NCBI GenBank assembly: GCA_031763025.1
Contig: JASSKH010000023.1
Location: forward strand, 5,731,501 to 5,795,500
Source: Macrocystis pyrifera
Lineage: Eukaryota; Sar; Phaeophyceae; Laminariales; Laminariaceae
DNA: 64,000 nt
Reading direction: 5' to 3'
Below, one piece after another: positions 34,523 to 46,106 of the stretch. Under the pieces are notes generated by a model. It saw nothing but the letters and a program-made list of their open reading frames with translations. It was not told the origin of the DNA and did no database searches. A program made the position numbers and the translations under genes. Position 1 is the stretch's first letter. Every line of letters starts with the position of its first letter.

Positions 34523-35379
34523 CCCCCCCCCCCCCCGCTCTCTCTCCCAATCCATCTAAAAAAACAATCCATAAATCAAAGGAGGTTTGTGTGGCCTTAC
34601 CTCTGCCTCTAGCGCGAGAAGCGCCGCCTCTACCCTTCGCGTGATGTCCACGTACAGCCGCCTATCCGCCAAAGAAGAGCACCCCCACACATTTCCTGAA
34701 CGTCAGTCGTACGTAAGAGTCGACGTACGTCAATGTCGCGCGCGCCCCCCAACGTAAAAATATTGGACACGGACATTTTACACAAAATCAAGGATACATG
34801 CACACGAATCATGAGCGCACACAAAAAATCATGCAACACACACATCTAACAAAGAATGAAAACACACAAAATCATGGACACACCCCCGCACCAATGTGAA
34901 AACACACACAAGTCAAGGACACGCGCAAGCCATGGACATGCACACAATCATGGACATGCACATAGACCCAAACAAATACCAAAAACACCTCCGAATCATG
35001 GACGCCCACAATCGAGGACACATTCAAATCATGGAACCAAACACGAAACTATGAACATACATAAAAGTCATTGGACACACACAAACCCACACGCAAATCA
35101 TCGTCAAACACACAAATCATCGACACACGCAAACCATGAAAACACATATACCAGGTAGTATATACGCCGTGAACACACACAAAAAACATGGCAATAACAT
35201 ACGCAAATCACGGACACACACACGAAGCACGGACACAAAACACCAACGAACGCGCACGTTGCGACGGCCTAAAGCAAAACAAAACACGCAAAGGAAGGAA
35301 GGTAGGTAGCTAGGTAGGAAGGAAGGAAGGAAGGAAGGGACGGGCCGCGGGTGCCGTATAATCCGCACCACCTATTGAT

Positions 35380-35765
35380 ATCACATATTTCCTGGGTTGG
35401 ATCTGTACTGCATAGATCCTATACAACATCTCCAGATGATCTATCTGGTCTATGCGCAGATCGTCATCCGTCTGATGGGTGAAACACTTCCACACCTCGG
35501 ACAGATCATGTACAGATCATCTACAGTTCATGATCTACAGATAGATCTTTCAGGGCAGATATATGTATTCTCGATTTTGTATGATCTAGCTCATGTTGCC
35601 GAATGGGACCCGTATAATCTGTGCCATGGTATGATCCAATACATGTTTTCTGGGTTGGGCCTGTATTGTGCAGATCCTGCTACTAACCTCCCGCAGCGGC
35701 GGGTGATGAACTAGATGATCTAAATCATGATCCGTCCGATGTGAGAAAACGTTGTACCTCTGCGC
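35380..35765. repeat. GATCT-rich dispersed element
   Basis: tttcctgggttggatctgta, cagatcatgtacagatcat, atgatctagctcatgttgcc and ctaaatcatgatccgtccga in the common order. Confidence 0.75.
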
Positions 35766-35879
35766 GCTCCCACTAGATGGATGGTGGGGCCAGACTTCCC
35801 ATTTCGTTTGGGTCGCCACCTCTGGGTCCTACCATTCCCCAACTCCGATGAAAATTCATCGCCACCACCCCCAACCCCA

Positions 35880-36255
35880 CCCACGCCACCGAAACAAAAA
35901 CTTTCGCGTCCCATCCAATCCCACCCCATCGCATTCGATCCCAGCCCATCTTCCATCGCCCATCTCCATCTCCCATCTCCCATCCCCTCCCACCCCACCG
36001 GATCCCATTTCCCATCCCATCCCACCCCACAGAATCTATCCCATCCCATCTCCCATCTCATCCTGTCCCATCCCACCCAATCCCCATCTCATCTCCCATT
36101 CCATCTGTCCATTCCATCCCATCCCATCACATCCTGTCCATCCCATCCCATCCCATCCTGTCCCATCCCATCTCCCATCCCATCCTGTCCCATTCCATCC
36201 CACCACATCTCCCATCCTATCCTGTCCCATCCCATCCCATCCCATCCCATCCAAA
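35880..36255. repeat. CCCAT pentanucleotide satellite
   Basis: About 375 bp of cccatcccatctcccatcc; creates long spurious open frames. Confidence 0.96.
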
Positions 36256-36605
36256 GCTATTCACATATTGGACAGATCACGGTCTACTGTAGATCACCTG
36301 GACTATATATATACTTTCCGATACACACATCCCATCCCCTCCCATCCCCTCCCATCCCGACCCACCCAACCCCCACCCCCGCCCCATCCAAAACCGTTCA
36401 CACATCGATCCTCTGCGTGCCGTTAGAGCACTTGATAGCAGTATCACACAGATCCCCTACATACCCGGAAAAAAATGCAAGAGCTGTGGCACACAAAAAC
36501 CACCATCCACCCCGCCAAAGATGTCCGGAGACACGTCAAGCAAGGCAAAAAACGTGCGCCGTCAAGAGTTTAGGGCCGATCGTTCCATGCCAAAACCTAC
36601 TGGTA

Positions 36606-36711
36606 TTACGGGGGACCACAGTAAACAGGACCAAATATTGTTGGTAAAAATAGGTAAATATATAGGTTTTTGTGCATACCGTAGGTCCTGTCAAACTATG
36701 GACCCCCGTAA
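36606..36711 (+). mobile_element. TA-MITE copy
   Basis: Complete, with a small change in the right arm (cctgtcaaactatgg). It lies 130 bp downstream of the tafazzin C-terminal exon. Confidence 0.95.
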
Positions 36712-36841
36712 TAGTAGTTTTGGTGTAGGTCAAGCCATGTCAAGGCAAAAGTTGCTGTCTGCAAAGGGGTGAAAGCGGTGTCTCCAGAAACCTTTGCACG
36801 CCCCACTCCACCTCAGCAACTGGCCTTGGGGCCTGCTTTAC

Positions 36842-39758
36842 CTCGTCGTCAGCGCCTCCCCTAGCTGCGGACGCCGAGTACTTCCACAGCGGCCCGTGTT
36901 CGTCCTCGTGCTTGGCGAGAAGGTCCGCAACTTCTACCGGATCGCCCACCCTAATGGTGATGTCGTTATAAGGCTGGGGCTGCCCCTGGGAACATCATGG
37001 CATCGAGGACATGGAAGGTCGAGGATTGGAGGGGGGATGAAGGCTTGGGGGGCGTATGGGGGATAGGTGGGGGGGGGGGGGGGGGGGGATCATCGTCATG
37101 CATGGCTGTAGTCGTATGACGGGGGCTGGTCGAGAAATAGAGGAGAGCGAGGGGGGGGGGGGGGGGGGGGTGCATCAGGCTCAATTCAAGAACGCCTCTC
37201 CCAAACAAAATTAGCGGAAACCAAAATACGGGGTCTCTGTCGTGCAATGAGTACCACGCGGTGAGAGAGCGTGCTCCTATTTTTGGTCTTCTTGGAAACG
37301 TAAAAGGTTCACAACCGTTATGTGTTTTAGCTCGTCAACGAGCAACTGACCGATCAACAAGCCAAGCATTCAACCGAACCAACCAACTCAACCCAACCCA
37401 ACCCAACCAACCAACTCAAACCAATGAACTCGACCCGACCAAACCACCAAACCAACCAACCAAAACAACCAATCATGCCAACCCACCAAACCGACTAATC
37501 AAATCAACCAAACCAACCAATCGAACCACACAACTCAATCCAACCAACCAACCAACCAACCAACCAACCAACCAACCAACTCAACCCAACCAACCAATCA
37601 GAAGACCAATCATACCAACCAAACCAACCATTAAAACAACCAACCAACCAAACCAACCAAACCAACCAAACCAACCAAACCAACCAAACCACACCACTCA
37701 ATCCAACCAAGTAACCAAAAAAAAAAACTCCACCCAACTCACCGGCAGCACGTCCTTGGTAGCGGGGGTCCTCGGCCACCAGATTCTGCATCCCCGTGTG
37801 GAAAAAAGGAACCACCCGCGGGGTGCGCGGCGCGTGCGCGATCATCTTACCGACGCCCCACTTGAGCAGCCCCAGCTCCGCCGACGTCGGAGGCGCCCTG
37901 CCCCCGATCGTTCCCGTCTACTAAACACGCATCCAATCAAAAAAGAGAACGAGACGCGGCGAGTTGTGTGTGCGTCGCAACAAAAAGTGAGGTGGGGAAA
38001 AAAGTGCGGCGGGATGCGTGCGGCGGGTCAAGGGTAAAATGCGCTGCGGCAGGCGACGACTCGGGTTAGGTGCGGCGGTTTTGTAGGCGCCCTTTTGCTC
38101 GCCCCCGATCGTCCCCGTCTAATAGACATGCATCCAATCAAAAACGGAGAACGAGATGTGGCGGGTAAGATAAGGGCTACCATAAACTTAAAAAGTGCAT
38201 AAAAAATAAGCCGTGCTACGGAAGGGGTTTGCACTTCTGAGGCGTGAACAATTCCACACGGCGGACAGATAGATGACGATCTATCTGTAGATCATCTGCC
38301 GTCATGAGATGCCCTGCGCTACATATATATATATGTCTATTAAACTCTGCTGTAGTACAGATTCAACCCAGGATCGACATGTCCCTAAATCATGCAGGCT
38401 ATACGGTTCCCTCCCACCCGAAAACATGAGCTAGATCATACAGACTATACAGATCAGGGATATACCTTCCCTGAAAGATCTAGATCGTGATCTGTAGATG
38501 ATCTATCTGTAGATGATTTGTCCGAGGTGTGAACTAATTATCACTGGCGGGGGGGGGGGGAGGGGTGTACTCATTGTCATGCATGGCCGTAGTCGTATGA
38601 CCATAGACCCTCGCATCCCTACAATGCCGGGACTTAGCGCGTCGGGTTTTCACCGACCAGGCAGACGTTGCTTGCACCAAGCGCGAAGCGCCGTGAGGTG
38701 TCCGGCGAGCCGCATGAAGGGTTCGCTACATCCTACTAAGAACCGCTTTAGAGGCGGATTTTCTTGCATATGGATGACACCATCAATGAATTGGTTTAAT
38801 TTCTGGTGTGGCCACTTCCAGAGACAGCAATGGGCTTACTATGTAACTGCCTCGTGGGTGCCTCACCATATACACACTACGTGATACGATCACCCCCCTT
38901 GTGCGGAGTGAAGGTTGGTGCTCCCCGCACAAAAATGATCTAACTTGACCGCCGGCCGTGGTAACCGCCGAAAAAAAAAAAAAAAAAAAAACGGTACCCT
39001 GGCTGTCTAGCTCGCGCAATGAGAGGCGTGTTTGACAGCGTCGTCGCCAACCGACGCCAACCCAACCTATATATATATATATGCCAGGTATATAATATAG
39101 GGTGGGGGGGGGGGCTTCTGACGTGAGGTGGTACCCGAAACGTTCGGATCCGCTACGTCTTCTATACTACTATAAATAGATTAATAGTGTCCGTCTGACA
39201 TCCTACACGAAGAGCAAAAAAAAAACGAACCTGTATTAAGTGTAAGTACCGTCATGTGCGCAATCGCAAAAAAAAAAACTCTACACCGTATCATATACTA
39301 TTACGGGAGACCATAGTAAATAGGACCAAATGTTGCTAGCAAAAATAGGAAAATACATAGGTTTTTGTGTGTACCGTAGGTCCTATTTACTATGGTCCAC
39401 CGTAATAATATATTTATACCTGCACTGTCTTTCCCTCCGGAAATATGTGACACCACTCCCCCGCCGCCAGCTTCCTTGAGAAGTCTAGCAGCAACTTCTG
39501 ATCCACCCCGGCGCCCCTCTCGATGGGAAGCACCTGAGCGTGCCACGCCAACAAACAAGTCGGGAAGAGGAAGGGGGGGGTTCGGGGAGTTGGGGGGTGG
39601 AAGGGCGGGTAGAGGGGGGGGGAGGGGATGGACGTGGGAGGGGGGAGGGGCGGTAGAGGGGGGGGGGGGGGGATACTCAGTTGTTGCTTGCCTTTGTCAG
39701 TCAACCATTGATTGACCACGCACCCCTTTCAAGACGGAGCAGGACGTGGGGGATGTGG

Positions 39759-39799
<41 letters not shown>

Positions 39800-40805
39800 G
39801 CGCGAGGACGAGTTATGTTGTCGGTGTCGATTGCGGGAGCGTCATCGGCCGTTTCCGTAGGCGTGACTTCCAAGCTACCTCACTCTACCCTCTACCCTAC
39901 CATGCCCTACCTTACCCTCACCTACCTTATCTACCTCTTGCCTCACATTTCCTTACCTTACCCTGCCTACCGTACCTCACCTCACCTCCTCCCTACCCTA
40001 TGCCCTACCCTACCTTGCCCTACATTTCTCTACCCTACCCTACCCTACCTGGTACATCTTACCTCAGCTTGGCCTACCCTACCCTATCCTATACATTACC
40101 TTGCCCGATCCGAAAAAGGCGGAGATGGCCGGCGTCTCGAAGCAGATCTCGTGGGCGCATATGGACCACCTCAAGAGGCTCGGTCTCAGGATGATGTCCC
40201 ACGGCAGCATGGCGGCGACGATGGCGGGGTCATCAAGGGTGGAGGCGTGGTTGGCGACTGTCAACAGGGGCTCGCCCTCAGGTCTGTCGCCGAGGAATGA
40301 GGAGAGGGGGAGGGAGGGGGGGGCAGGGGGGGTTCACGGGTCAGGCAGAGAGATATTGAGGAGAGATATCATAATAATTTGTTGTGAAAACTACAGCGGG
40401 CATGCCGCAGTATGCCGCAGGTAAATGTATATTACGGGGGACCATAGTAAATAGGACCTACGGTGAACACAAAAACCTATATATTTCCCTAATTTTACTG
40501 ACAAAGTTTGGTCCTATTTACTATGGTCCCCCGTAATAGATACCCTGATAGGTTGACTATATAAATACCGAATACATCATTACAGTAGATAGATGGGTGG
40601 ATGGGTAGATAGATGCATGGATAGTCTACAGTAGGTCGATAAATAAAATTGAACAGGTGGATGGGGATGTATGGGTGGATGGCTGGATGGATGGCTACCG
40701 ACATACCTTCAGAGACACACACAACCAGACAACGAGACTGGTACTCGTAGGAACAGACAGCGAGACAGATTGAACAAATAGGCATGCAGACAGGCAGACA
40801 AGAAA

Positions 40806-40836
<31 letters not shown>

Positions 40837-42254
40837 GACAGGCAGACAGACAGATAGATACACAGAACAAAAGAAAGGCAGACCAGCGGACAGAAATACA
40901 GACACAGGCACATGCACACACAAACACAGCGAGGAGTAACCGACGTCTTGCACCCCCCACAAAAAAAGAGCAACAACACAACACAACACAACACAACACA
41001 AAATGCAACACACAAGAAAAACAAATATGTTATTTCTATTCACAAAAAAACAAGAGGAGACTTCTTGTCGTTTCAAGGAAAGACGCAAAGGCATGAGTGA
41101 GGCGTGTGCGCTCGAGGAGTAGTGTCATGGTCTTGCCACGGAAGGTCAGTAAATCCCTAGGAATCAGATACGGGAACGGGGTGTTCATTATTACGTGGGA
41201 GGCGTATCTCGAGGCGGGAAAACAGGGGACCAGGGGAGAGGAGGGGCACGTAACACTACTTGTCCTCAGACTACCATCGTTGCCTGTTTGGGAATAAAGC
41301 TGCTCTTCTTCCATCTCGAAGCAACCGACACACACGTCAGCAACAACGAGGACCTGCTCAATAGGCAAACATGACAAGGCACAAAACACTGCTGTACGAG
41401 TCCCCATCGCAGCCACCTAGCAAAGTGCTGCACTACATCGTGCCGGGCCGAGTCGATTACGGTCGCGACTCCGAACGCTCCGCGGCGGCTACACGACAGC
41501 CCCCCCCCTTCCATCTCGTCCATCTCCATTCGCCATACGACAGAGCTCCTTATACCACAGCTCGAATAAAGACGTTCCCCCCTCCCCCCACCCCCCCTCC
41601 AACTCAACCAGGCCCTCCTCCCTTCTATCAAGAGCAAGAACAGTGCTCCGTCTCGAAAGGCATAAAGGCATGCGTGGGAAATGGTCAAATTACCAAGGCA
41701 AGCAACAAATGAGTACGCCCCCCCCCCCTCCTACCCGCCCCTCCCCCCCCCAAGAAAAAACAAGGTAACACACGGGAACTTTAAGCAGATGCCGCCCCCC
41801 CCCCCTCCGTCTCGAAAGGGATGCGTGGTCATTGGTCAAAAGACTAAGGCAAGCAACAAATCAGTACCCCCCCCCCCCCACCCCTCCCCTCCCTGCTATG
41901 GGAGTGGGTTTCACAATCTGTGAGCTCGGATATTTGGGGGTGTTTTTGGCTTTAAAAATGCGTGGCGCGGTCTGCACTTCGGAATCTTCGTCCGCAATTG
42001 AGAAATTTCCTGGTTCGATGCAACCGCGGCGCACCGCTTTTATGGCCAGTATTGGCCCGTTTTGGCTGCGGTTTGCGGTCAGAGTCAGGGTTAGGGGTTG
42101 GGTTGGATCTTCACCCGAACCTTGATCCCAACAGGAACCATAATACCTGAACAGCCGACCAACCTGAAGATCCGAGCTCACAGATTGTAATAGTTCCTCT
42201 GCTATGGTCATACGACTACGGCCATGCATGGCATGACATGAGTACACCCGCCCT

Positions 42255-42293
<39 letters not shown>

Positions 42294-42451
42294 CGCCCCT
42301 CCCCCCCATTAAAAACGCCTTTTCACCTGTCGCGGACGAGCTCGACCAGCCTGGCGTAGCGCTCGTCGTCCACCAGGCGCGTGGTGTTGAAACCCAACAG
42401 CAGCACCTTACTGAGGATGGAGATTGCCGTCATTGTCGTCGCCCTAGCCCC
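36842..42451 (-). CDS. TAZ: tafazzin (cardiolipin-remodelling acyltransferase), 5 exons seen, 5' end missing
   Basis: Tafazzin is a mitochondrial-membrane phospholipid-lysophospholipid transacylase that remodels cardiolipin. Exons on the minus strand: 42327-42451, 40100-40283, 39420-39533, 37743-37897 (start uncertain), 36842-36985. The first three join in phase. Landmarks: SILSKVLLLGFNTTRLVDDE; PLLTVANHASTLDDP with the HX4D catalytic pair; RWSICAHEICF; VLPIERGAGVDQ; GEWCHIFPEGK; LLKWGVGKMIA and VVPFFHTGMQNL; NDITIRVGDPVEVADLLAKH. This is the order and content of the family. The start of the 37743 exon and its junction with the last exon do not fit in phase, so a small exon or a different acceptor is needed. 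The last exon either ends at gag|gtaaag or reads on to a stop at 36740. Introns contain two MITEs, poly(C) elements, (AACC)n, (TACCC)n and duplicated exon-flanking DNA. Confidence 0.88.
37068..37120 (-). mobile_element. 3' fragment of poly(C) element
   Basis: G run then tcatcgtcatgcatggctgt and agtcgtatgac, the complement of the shared tail. Tafazzin intron. Confidence 0.65.
37372..37715. repeat. AACC tetranucleotide satellite
   Basis: aaccaaccaacc with aaaccaacc variants, ending 26 bp before the donor of the tafazzin exon at 37743. Confidence 0.96.
38080..38165. repeat. duplicate of the intron-exon border at about 37885-37965
   Basis: aggcgccctt..gctcgccccc, atcgtccccgtcta and catgcatccaatcaaaaa match the acceptor region of the tafazzin exon about 193 bp away. 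Confidence 0.7.
38255..38530. repeat. GATCT-rich dispersed element
   Basis: gatctatctgtagatcatct, cccaggatcgacatgtccc and aaagatctagatcgtgatct; reverse order relative to 35380. Confidence 0.75.
38539..39112 (-). mobile_element. full-length ~560-bp poly(C) non-autonomous element
   Basis: G run at 38548-38560 then the complement of the shared tail, gcttgcaccaagcgcgaagc, ggccacttccagagacagca, an A run (38972-38991) and gccaacccaacc(ta)n, ending in a second G run at 39102-39111. Confidence 0.9.
39301..39405 (+). mobile_element. TA-MITE copy beside a tafazzin donor
   Basis: Complete element; its right end lies 14 bp from the last base of the tafazzin exon at 39420. Confidence 0.95.
39655..39745 (-). 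mobile_element. solitary poly(C) retrotransposon 3' tail
   Basis: G run, gatactcagttgttgcttgc and ttgaccacgcacccctttca. A second G run at 39762-39799 follows. Confidence 0.85.
39880..40090. repeat. TACCC/ACCT degenerate satellite
   Basis: ctaccctaccttaccctcac-type sequence up to 10 bp from the donor of the tafazzin exon at 40100. Confidence 0.93.
40432..40536 (-). mobile_element. TA-MITE copy
   Basis: Complete consensus-like element in a tafazzin intron. Confidence 0.95.
40700..40920. repeat. GACA/CAGA degenerate microsatellite
   Basis: agacagacagacagacagac core at 40807-40840 with degenerate flanks. Confidence 0.9.
41630..41735 (+). mobile_element. solitary poly(C) retrotransposon 3' tail
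   Basis: gtgctccgtctcgaaaggca, an 8-bp internal duplication, then caagcaacaaatgagtacg and C run. Confidence 0.9.
41805..41882 (+). mobile_element. solitary poly(C) retrotransposon 3' tail
   Basis: ctccgtctcgaaagggatgc ... caacaaatcagtac then C run; TGA changed to TCA. Confidence 0.9.
42201..42300 (+). mobile_element. 3' fragment of poly(C) element
   Basis: gctatggtcatacgactacg, a small duplication (catggcatgacatgag) and acacccgcccttg then about 40 C, ending 27 bp from the tafazzin donor at 42326. Confidence 0.85.
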
Positions 42452-43606
42452 CTGCAGGATGACAGGTTCTGCCTTCGTAGCATCATCGGCCAAGTTCTGT
42501 CCTCGATCCAAGGCAAGGCAAGGCAAGACACATCACAAGGCGAGGCAATACGGGACGGGACGCGACAAAACGAGACGAGACGAGACGAGACGAGACGAGA
42601 CGAAGCCAAGCAAAGCCAAGCCAAGCCAGGCCAAGCCAAGCCAAGCGGTCGGTTTGTTAAGGTCGCGAGAAGGCGGTTGGGGAGAAGGGGGGGGGGGGGG
42701 GGGTGAGTTGAAATGCGGCATGTGGATAGGTTGTTTGGTTGGATGATTGAATAATTAATTGATTGATTGAATGATTTGGTGCTTTTTGGGTTGGTTCGTT
42801 GGTTGATTCGATCCAGTATCGGTGGGTCGATTAATATGTTTGGTTGATCGCCTATTAAACCGGATGGTCAGTCGACTAATTGGTTGGTTGATAGAAAAGG
42901 TTGGTCTCCGTGGCATCATCGGCCAGGGCCCTCTCTCGAGTCAAGTTAAGTCAAGTCAAGCCAAGCCAAGCCAAGCCAAGCCAGGTCAGGCCAAGCCAGG
43001 CTTGTACTGCTGTAGATAGATTCCGTGGCCCGCGCTTTTGCCCTCTGGGAGCGCGTGGGGGAGAGGGGAGGGGGTCCTTCCGTCGGTGTAAGGCTGAACT
43101 CGCGCTCATGGAGTGATACGTTCTTGTCACCGACCCTGCCTTTCGACTGCGGGCTGGGTTCGTGGTAGAGTTGGGGTCCATGGTGGTGAGCCAGACACAA
43201 CGCCTTCCCAAATCGAGGAAACCGTACCGTATATCGCGCAAGAAATCGACACATCCTCGGACGAATTTCTAAGTTGATTTTCCCGACAACGGAGAGGGTA
43301 CAACCAACGCCGAGCGATTCCTCTACCAAAAGTGATCACAATGAGTTTTTTTTTTCGAAGCCACTCTTTTCGCCTGTGTGTGCCCCCCCCCCCCCCCCCC
43401 CTGGTTTTGAAAAAAGCAGCAGCTCATAATTTCATCCTGTCCTATGCAGAGGATGTGCTACCTTGAGCGTTGCCTGGCATACGGTAATGCGGAGAGGGCT
43501 TCAAGCGCTGTAGCACTCCGGGGCGGGGACAGGCATGGACTTCGCAGCAGTAGAGCACACAGCAGCAGCACAATGTCGAAGTTCGAACCTGCTGCTGCTT
43601 CTTCTG

Positions 43607-43646
<40 letters not shown>

Positions 43647-43824
43647 GCTGCTATTAAGAGCTGCCGGTGCTGCTAACCGCGCTCTCGCTTGCTATTTATT
43701 GCGACTGCGGCGACGGCACTGCTGTGTACTCTGCCGTTGCCGCCGCCGTCTGTTCGCCGGTACAATCAATACCTGAAGTGCTACGTGTGTGCATTTTGTA
43801 CGTATAAAATATCTTCGGCGCGGC

Positions 43825-44115
43825 CTCGATACCGGTACCCGAAACTTCGGCAAGGTTCGGTACGAAATCGATACCTGTACCCGATATTTTGGTAAGTTCG
43901 TACGCCCACTCAAACTCAAATATACCCCGGGTGCCAGTACGCCCTTCACCAAAATACCGGGGGTGCCTGCATTTGTTCAACACGGCCTCAATACCTTTTA
44001 CCGAACCGAACACTCCGGTAAGGTTCGGTACGAACTCACTAACGGTACCCGATACTTCGGCAAGCTCGGCACAACCTCAATACCGGTACCCGACACTTCG
44101 GTAGGTGCGGCACAC
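43825..44115. repeat. cggtacccgatacttcgg minisatellite
   Basis: Five or more degenerate units combining cggtacccga.acttcgg and aaggttcggtacgaa.tc. Confidence 0.85.
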
Positions 44116-44334
44116 AAAGTGTACCTGCAATACCATTGATCCCGCCGTATCGCACCAAGACAGGGACAACCGAAAACAATAACAAGTGAAGTACGCGGAG
44201 ACAGCAAAAACAACAGCAACAACAGCCAGCAGCAGCAGCAGCAGCAAGAACAGCAATGGCAGAGCTGACGACCTGGGGTATAGCCCGTAATACCCCCCTG
44301 CATGCGATCATTCATGTTACCGCTCCACATCAAG

Positions 44335-44460
44335 ATACGTACGGGACACAGGGCACAGGACACAGGACACGGGACACAAGACACACGACACAAGTCACAG
44401 GTATAGATGGCAGGTGACAGGTGACAGGAGGACACAGGTCGCAGGACACAGGCCAGCACA
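44335..44460. repeat. ggacaca satellite
   Basis: gggacacagggcacaggaca-type units. Confidence 0.9.
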
Positions 44461-45065
44461 CAGCATGCAAGGTGGCCTCAGCCTTGGCTATGGACCTTTA
44501 CCTCTGATCACGGGTACAATCAGTACGTACCTGGATATACCAATATGTCCGAAAATATAATAAATATTTTGAAAATAATATTAATAATAAATCGGTCCTT
44601 AAATTTTCGTACATAGTGCACAGTAATATCGTATCGTACAAACCCGAGAGTACCGGTGCGTACGGATCATATTATTATACCTCTCTGCTTGATCGGGGCA
44701 TGGGGGGGAAAGAGCAAAGAGCGAAGCAAAACATCGCCTTTGTTTCCCACGATCAGTACCGGGTACCAGGTGATTGACGTCGCGTCACACCAGTACTCGT
44801 ACTACACAGGTACTACTGCTGTGCAGCGCAACAGAGGATTGTTGGTCGTGGGGTACTGCTGCGAGGAACGTGCATAGCCCACTCTGCTGTACAACAGCAG
44901 TATTGTTGGGCATGATGTACTGGTGTGAGGGACGTTCCTACCCGCAGTACCAGTACGCAGTCAGTGCCAGTGAGCAGGTACAGCAGGGTTCACCAGGGCG
45001 TATCATCTCCAGTACCAGAGAACATCGTAGATCTCATCTCTCACGTAGGCGAAGCGAGAACAATA

Positions 45066-45400
45066 TCACACTCGTGGTGATTCTTCAGGTTCTCTCTTGG
45101 TTGGAGCAAACACAGCCAGGCCTCGCTGCAAGTTCCTTGATGTTCTCAACTGCTCCACTCCCCATAAACAACGCGAGCCTTGCATTGCCCAGAGGAAACG
45201 CTGAGATCGATTGCGGCAACCGCACAAGGCCGGATGCTTGCTCTAGCTCCAATTCTTACCTTGGACGACTTGATTCGTCGACTCAGATCCGAGTGGCTCT
45301 CTAGAACCTCGCCGCTTGGGTCGGGCCTGTAGAAGTACGCAGCTCCGGCGAAGGAGCACGATGCAGCACCAATTCCTGCTATGCCTCGTCGCCAAGCCAT
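45066..45400 (-). CDS. small 91-residue protein, two exons, complete
   Basis: Exon 1 is 45260-45400 (ATG at 45398-45400, donor aag|gtaagaatt) and exon 2 is 45066-45200 (acceptor gatctcag, TGA stop), joined in phase 0 across a 59-bp intron. The N-terminus MAWRRGIAGIGAASCSFAGA has two Arg followed by a small-residue hydrophobic stretch to about residue 24, which could be a signal anchor or a mitochondrial targeting segment. The rest is basic and mixed, with RPDPSGEVLESHSDLSRRI and RNLQRGLAVFAPTKREPEE. No family recognised. The complete frame, a near-consensus donor and the divergent arrangement with the SPX gene support a real gene; a single-exon read-through would end after a few residues more than exon 1. 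Confidence 0.6.
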
Positions 45401-46106
45401 CACCACGTCTCGCGTCTGAGCCTCTCTCCAGCAGCTTCGCTGAGTGCGTGCGTGTGATGGGATAGGTACCCACAACGAAAAATGGTTGGATATCTACAGC
45501 CAATAGCCCAATGGGCGCCTATAATTGGCCAGCTCCGTGAAAACATGTCCCCTGCCCCCTCCCGCAACAGCCACTTTCTCGAATTGAAGGTTCAATGTTC
45601 ATTCAACTGCTGTCTCACAATCCATCTCTCACGAGACTGAAAGAGAGAGCAGATACCAGCGCAAGCCAGAGAGGGCTTCACGACCGTCCAGCACCCGACG
45701 TCTAGCGAAGGTACATGCTCGTGCTGGACCCATCAGGATAAAGCGGACGACATTGCTTTCGGAACAGCTGTGTTGCGGACCTCGCTTGCAAAAAGGTGGG
45801 AGCAGAATTTGGGACGACCCACAAAGTTCCTACGAGTCATCCTTTTTTGGACGGATAGGGAGGAGCTTCGCTTTCGGACGGAGCAATCGACTTAGGCAGA
45901 GCACCTGCTCAAGGCATCTCGGGCACGTGCTACAGCGGAAGCCCGCGGATATTTTCCAGCGCCCGTGCCTCCTCTTCCTGCCCTTCTTCTTCTCGAGTAT
46001 CGCAGGCCAAGGCGTGGGTTCTTTTGTCTCTCCTATAAATAGCAGCACCAGTATCACTGCCTGAGGCTGTGGGGCTCTTTTTTTTCGGTTTGGTGAGGGC
46101 TCAGTG
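45401..46106. promoter_or_regulatory. shared divergent promoter region
   Basis: 706 bp between the start codons of the 91-residue gene (minus) and the SPX gene (plus). Contains ccaatagcccaatggg (two CCAAT on the plus strand, near 45500) and a nearby ataattggcc (CCAAT on the minus strand). It holds no recognisable mobile element, unlike almost any other 700 bp here. Confidence 0.5.
46034..46041 (+). promoter_or_regulatory. TATA box of the SPX gene
   Basis: TATAAATA 66 bp upstream of the SPX start codon; a start site near 46065 would give a ~40-base leader. Confidence 0.6.

Larger units (their letters stand above)
42452..45065. other. stretch upstream of visible tafazzin exons
   Basis: Contains cgagacgagacg and aagcc satellites (42545-42645, 42950-43000), (ttg)n at 43612-43645, a cggtacccgatacttcgg minisatellite and a ggacaca satellite. 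A minus-strand open stretch at 42990-43300 is protein-like but unidentified; the tafazzin first exon should be in this direction. Confidence 0.5.

Noticed and set aside
35752..36647. Long open frames over the CCCAT satellite
   Set aside because: A five-base repeat without stops stays open in several frames; no splice or homology support.
39880..40090. Interstitial telomere repeat
   Set aside because: TACCC/ACCT units are degenerate and not CCCTAA or CCCTAAA; it is an ordinary five-base satellite.
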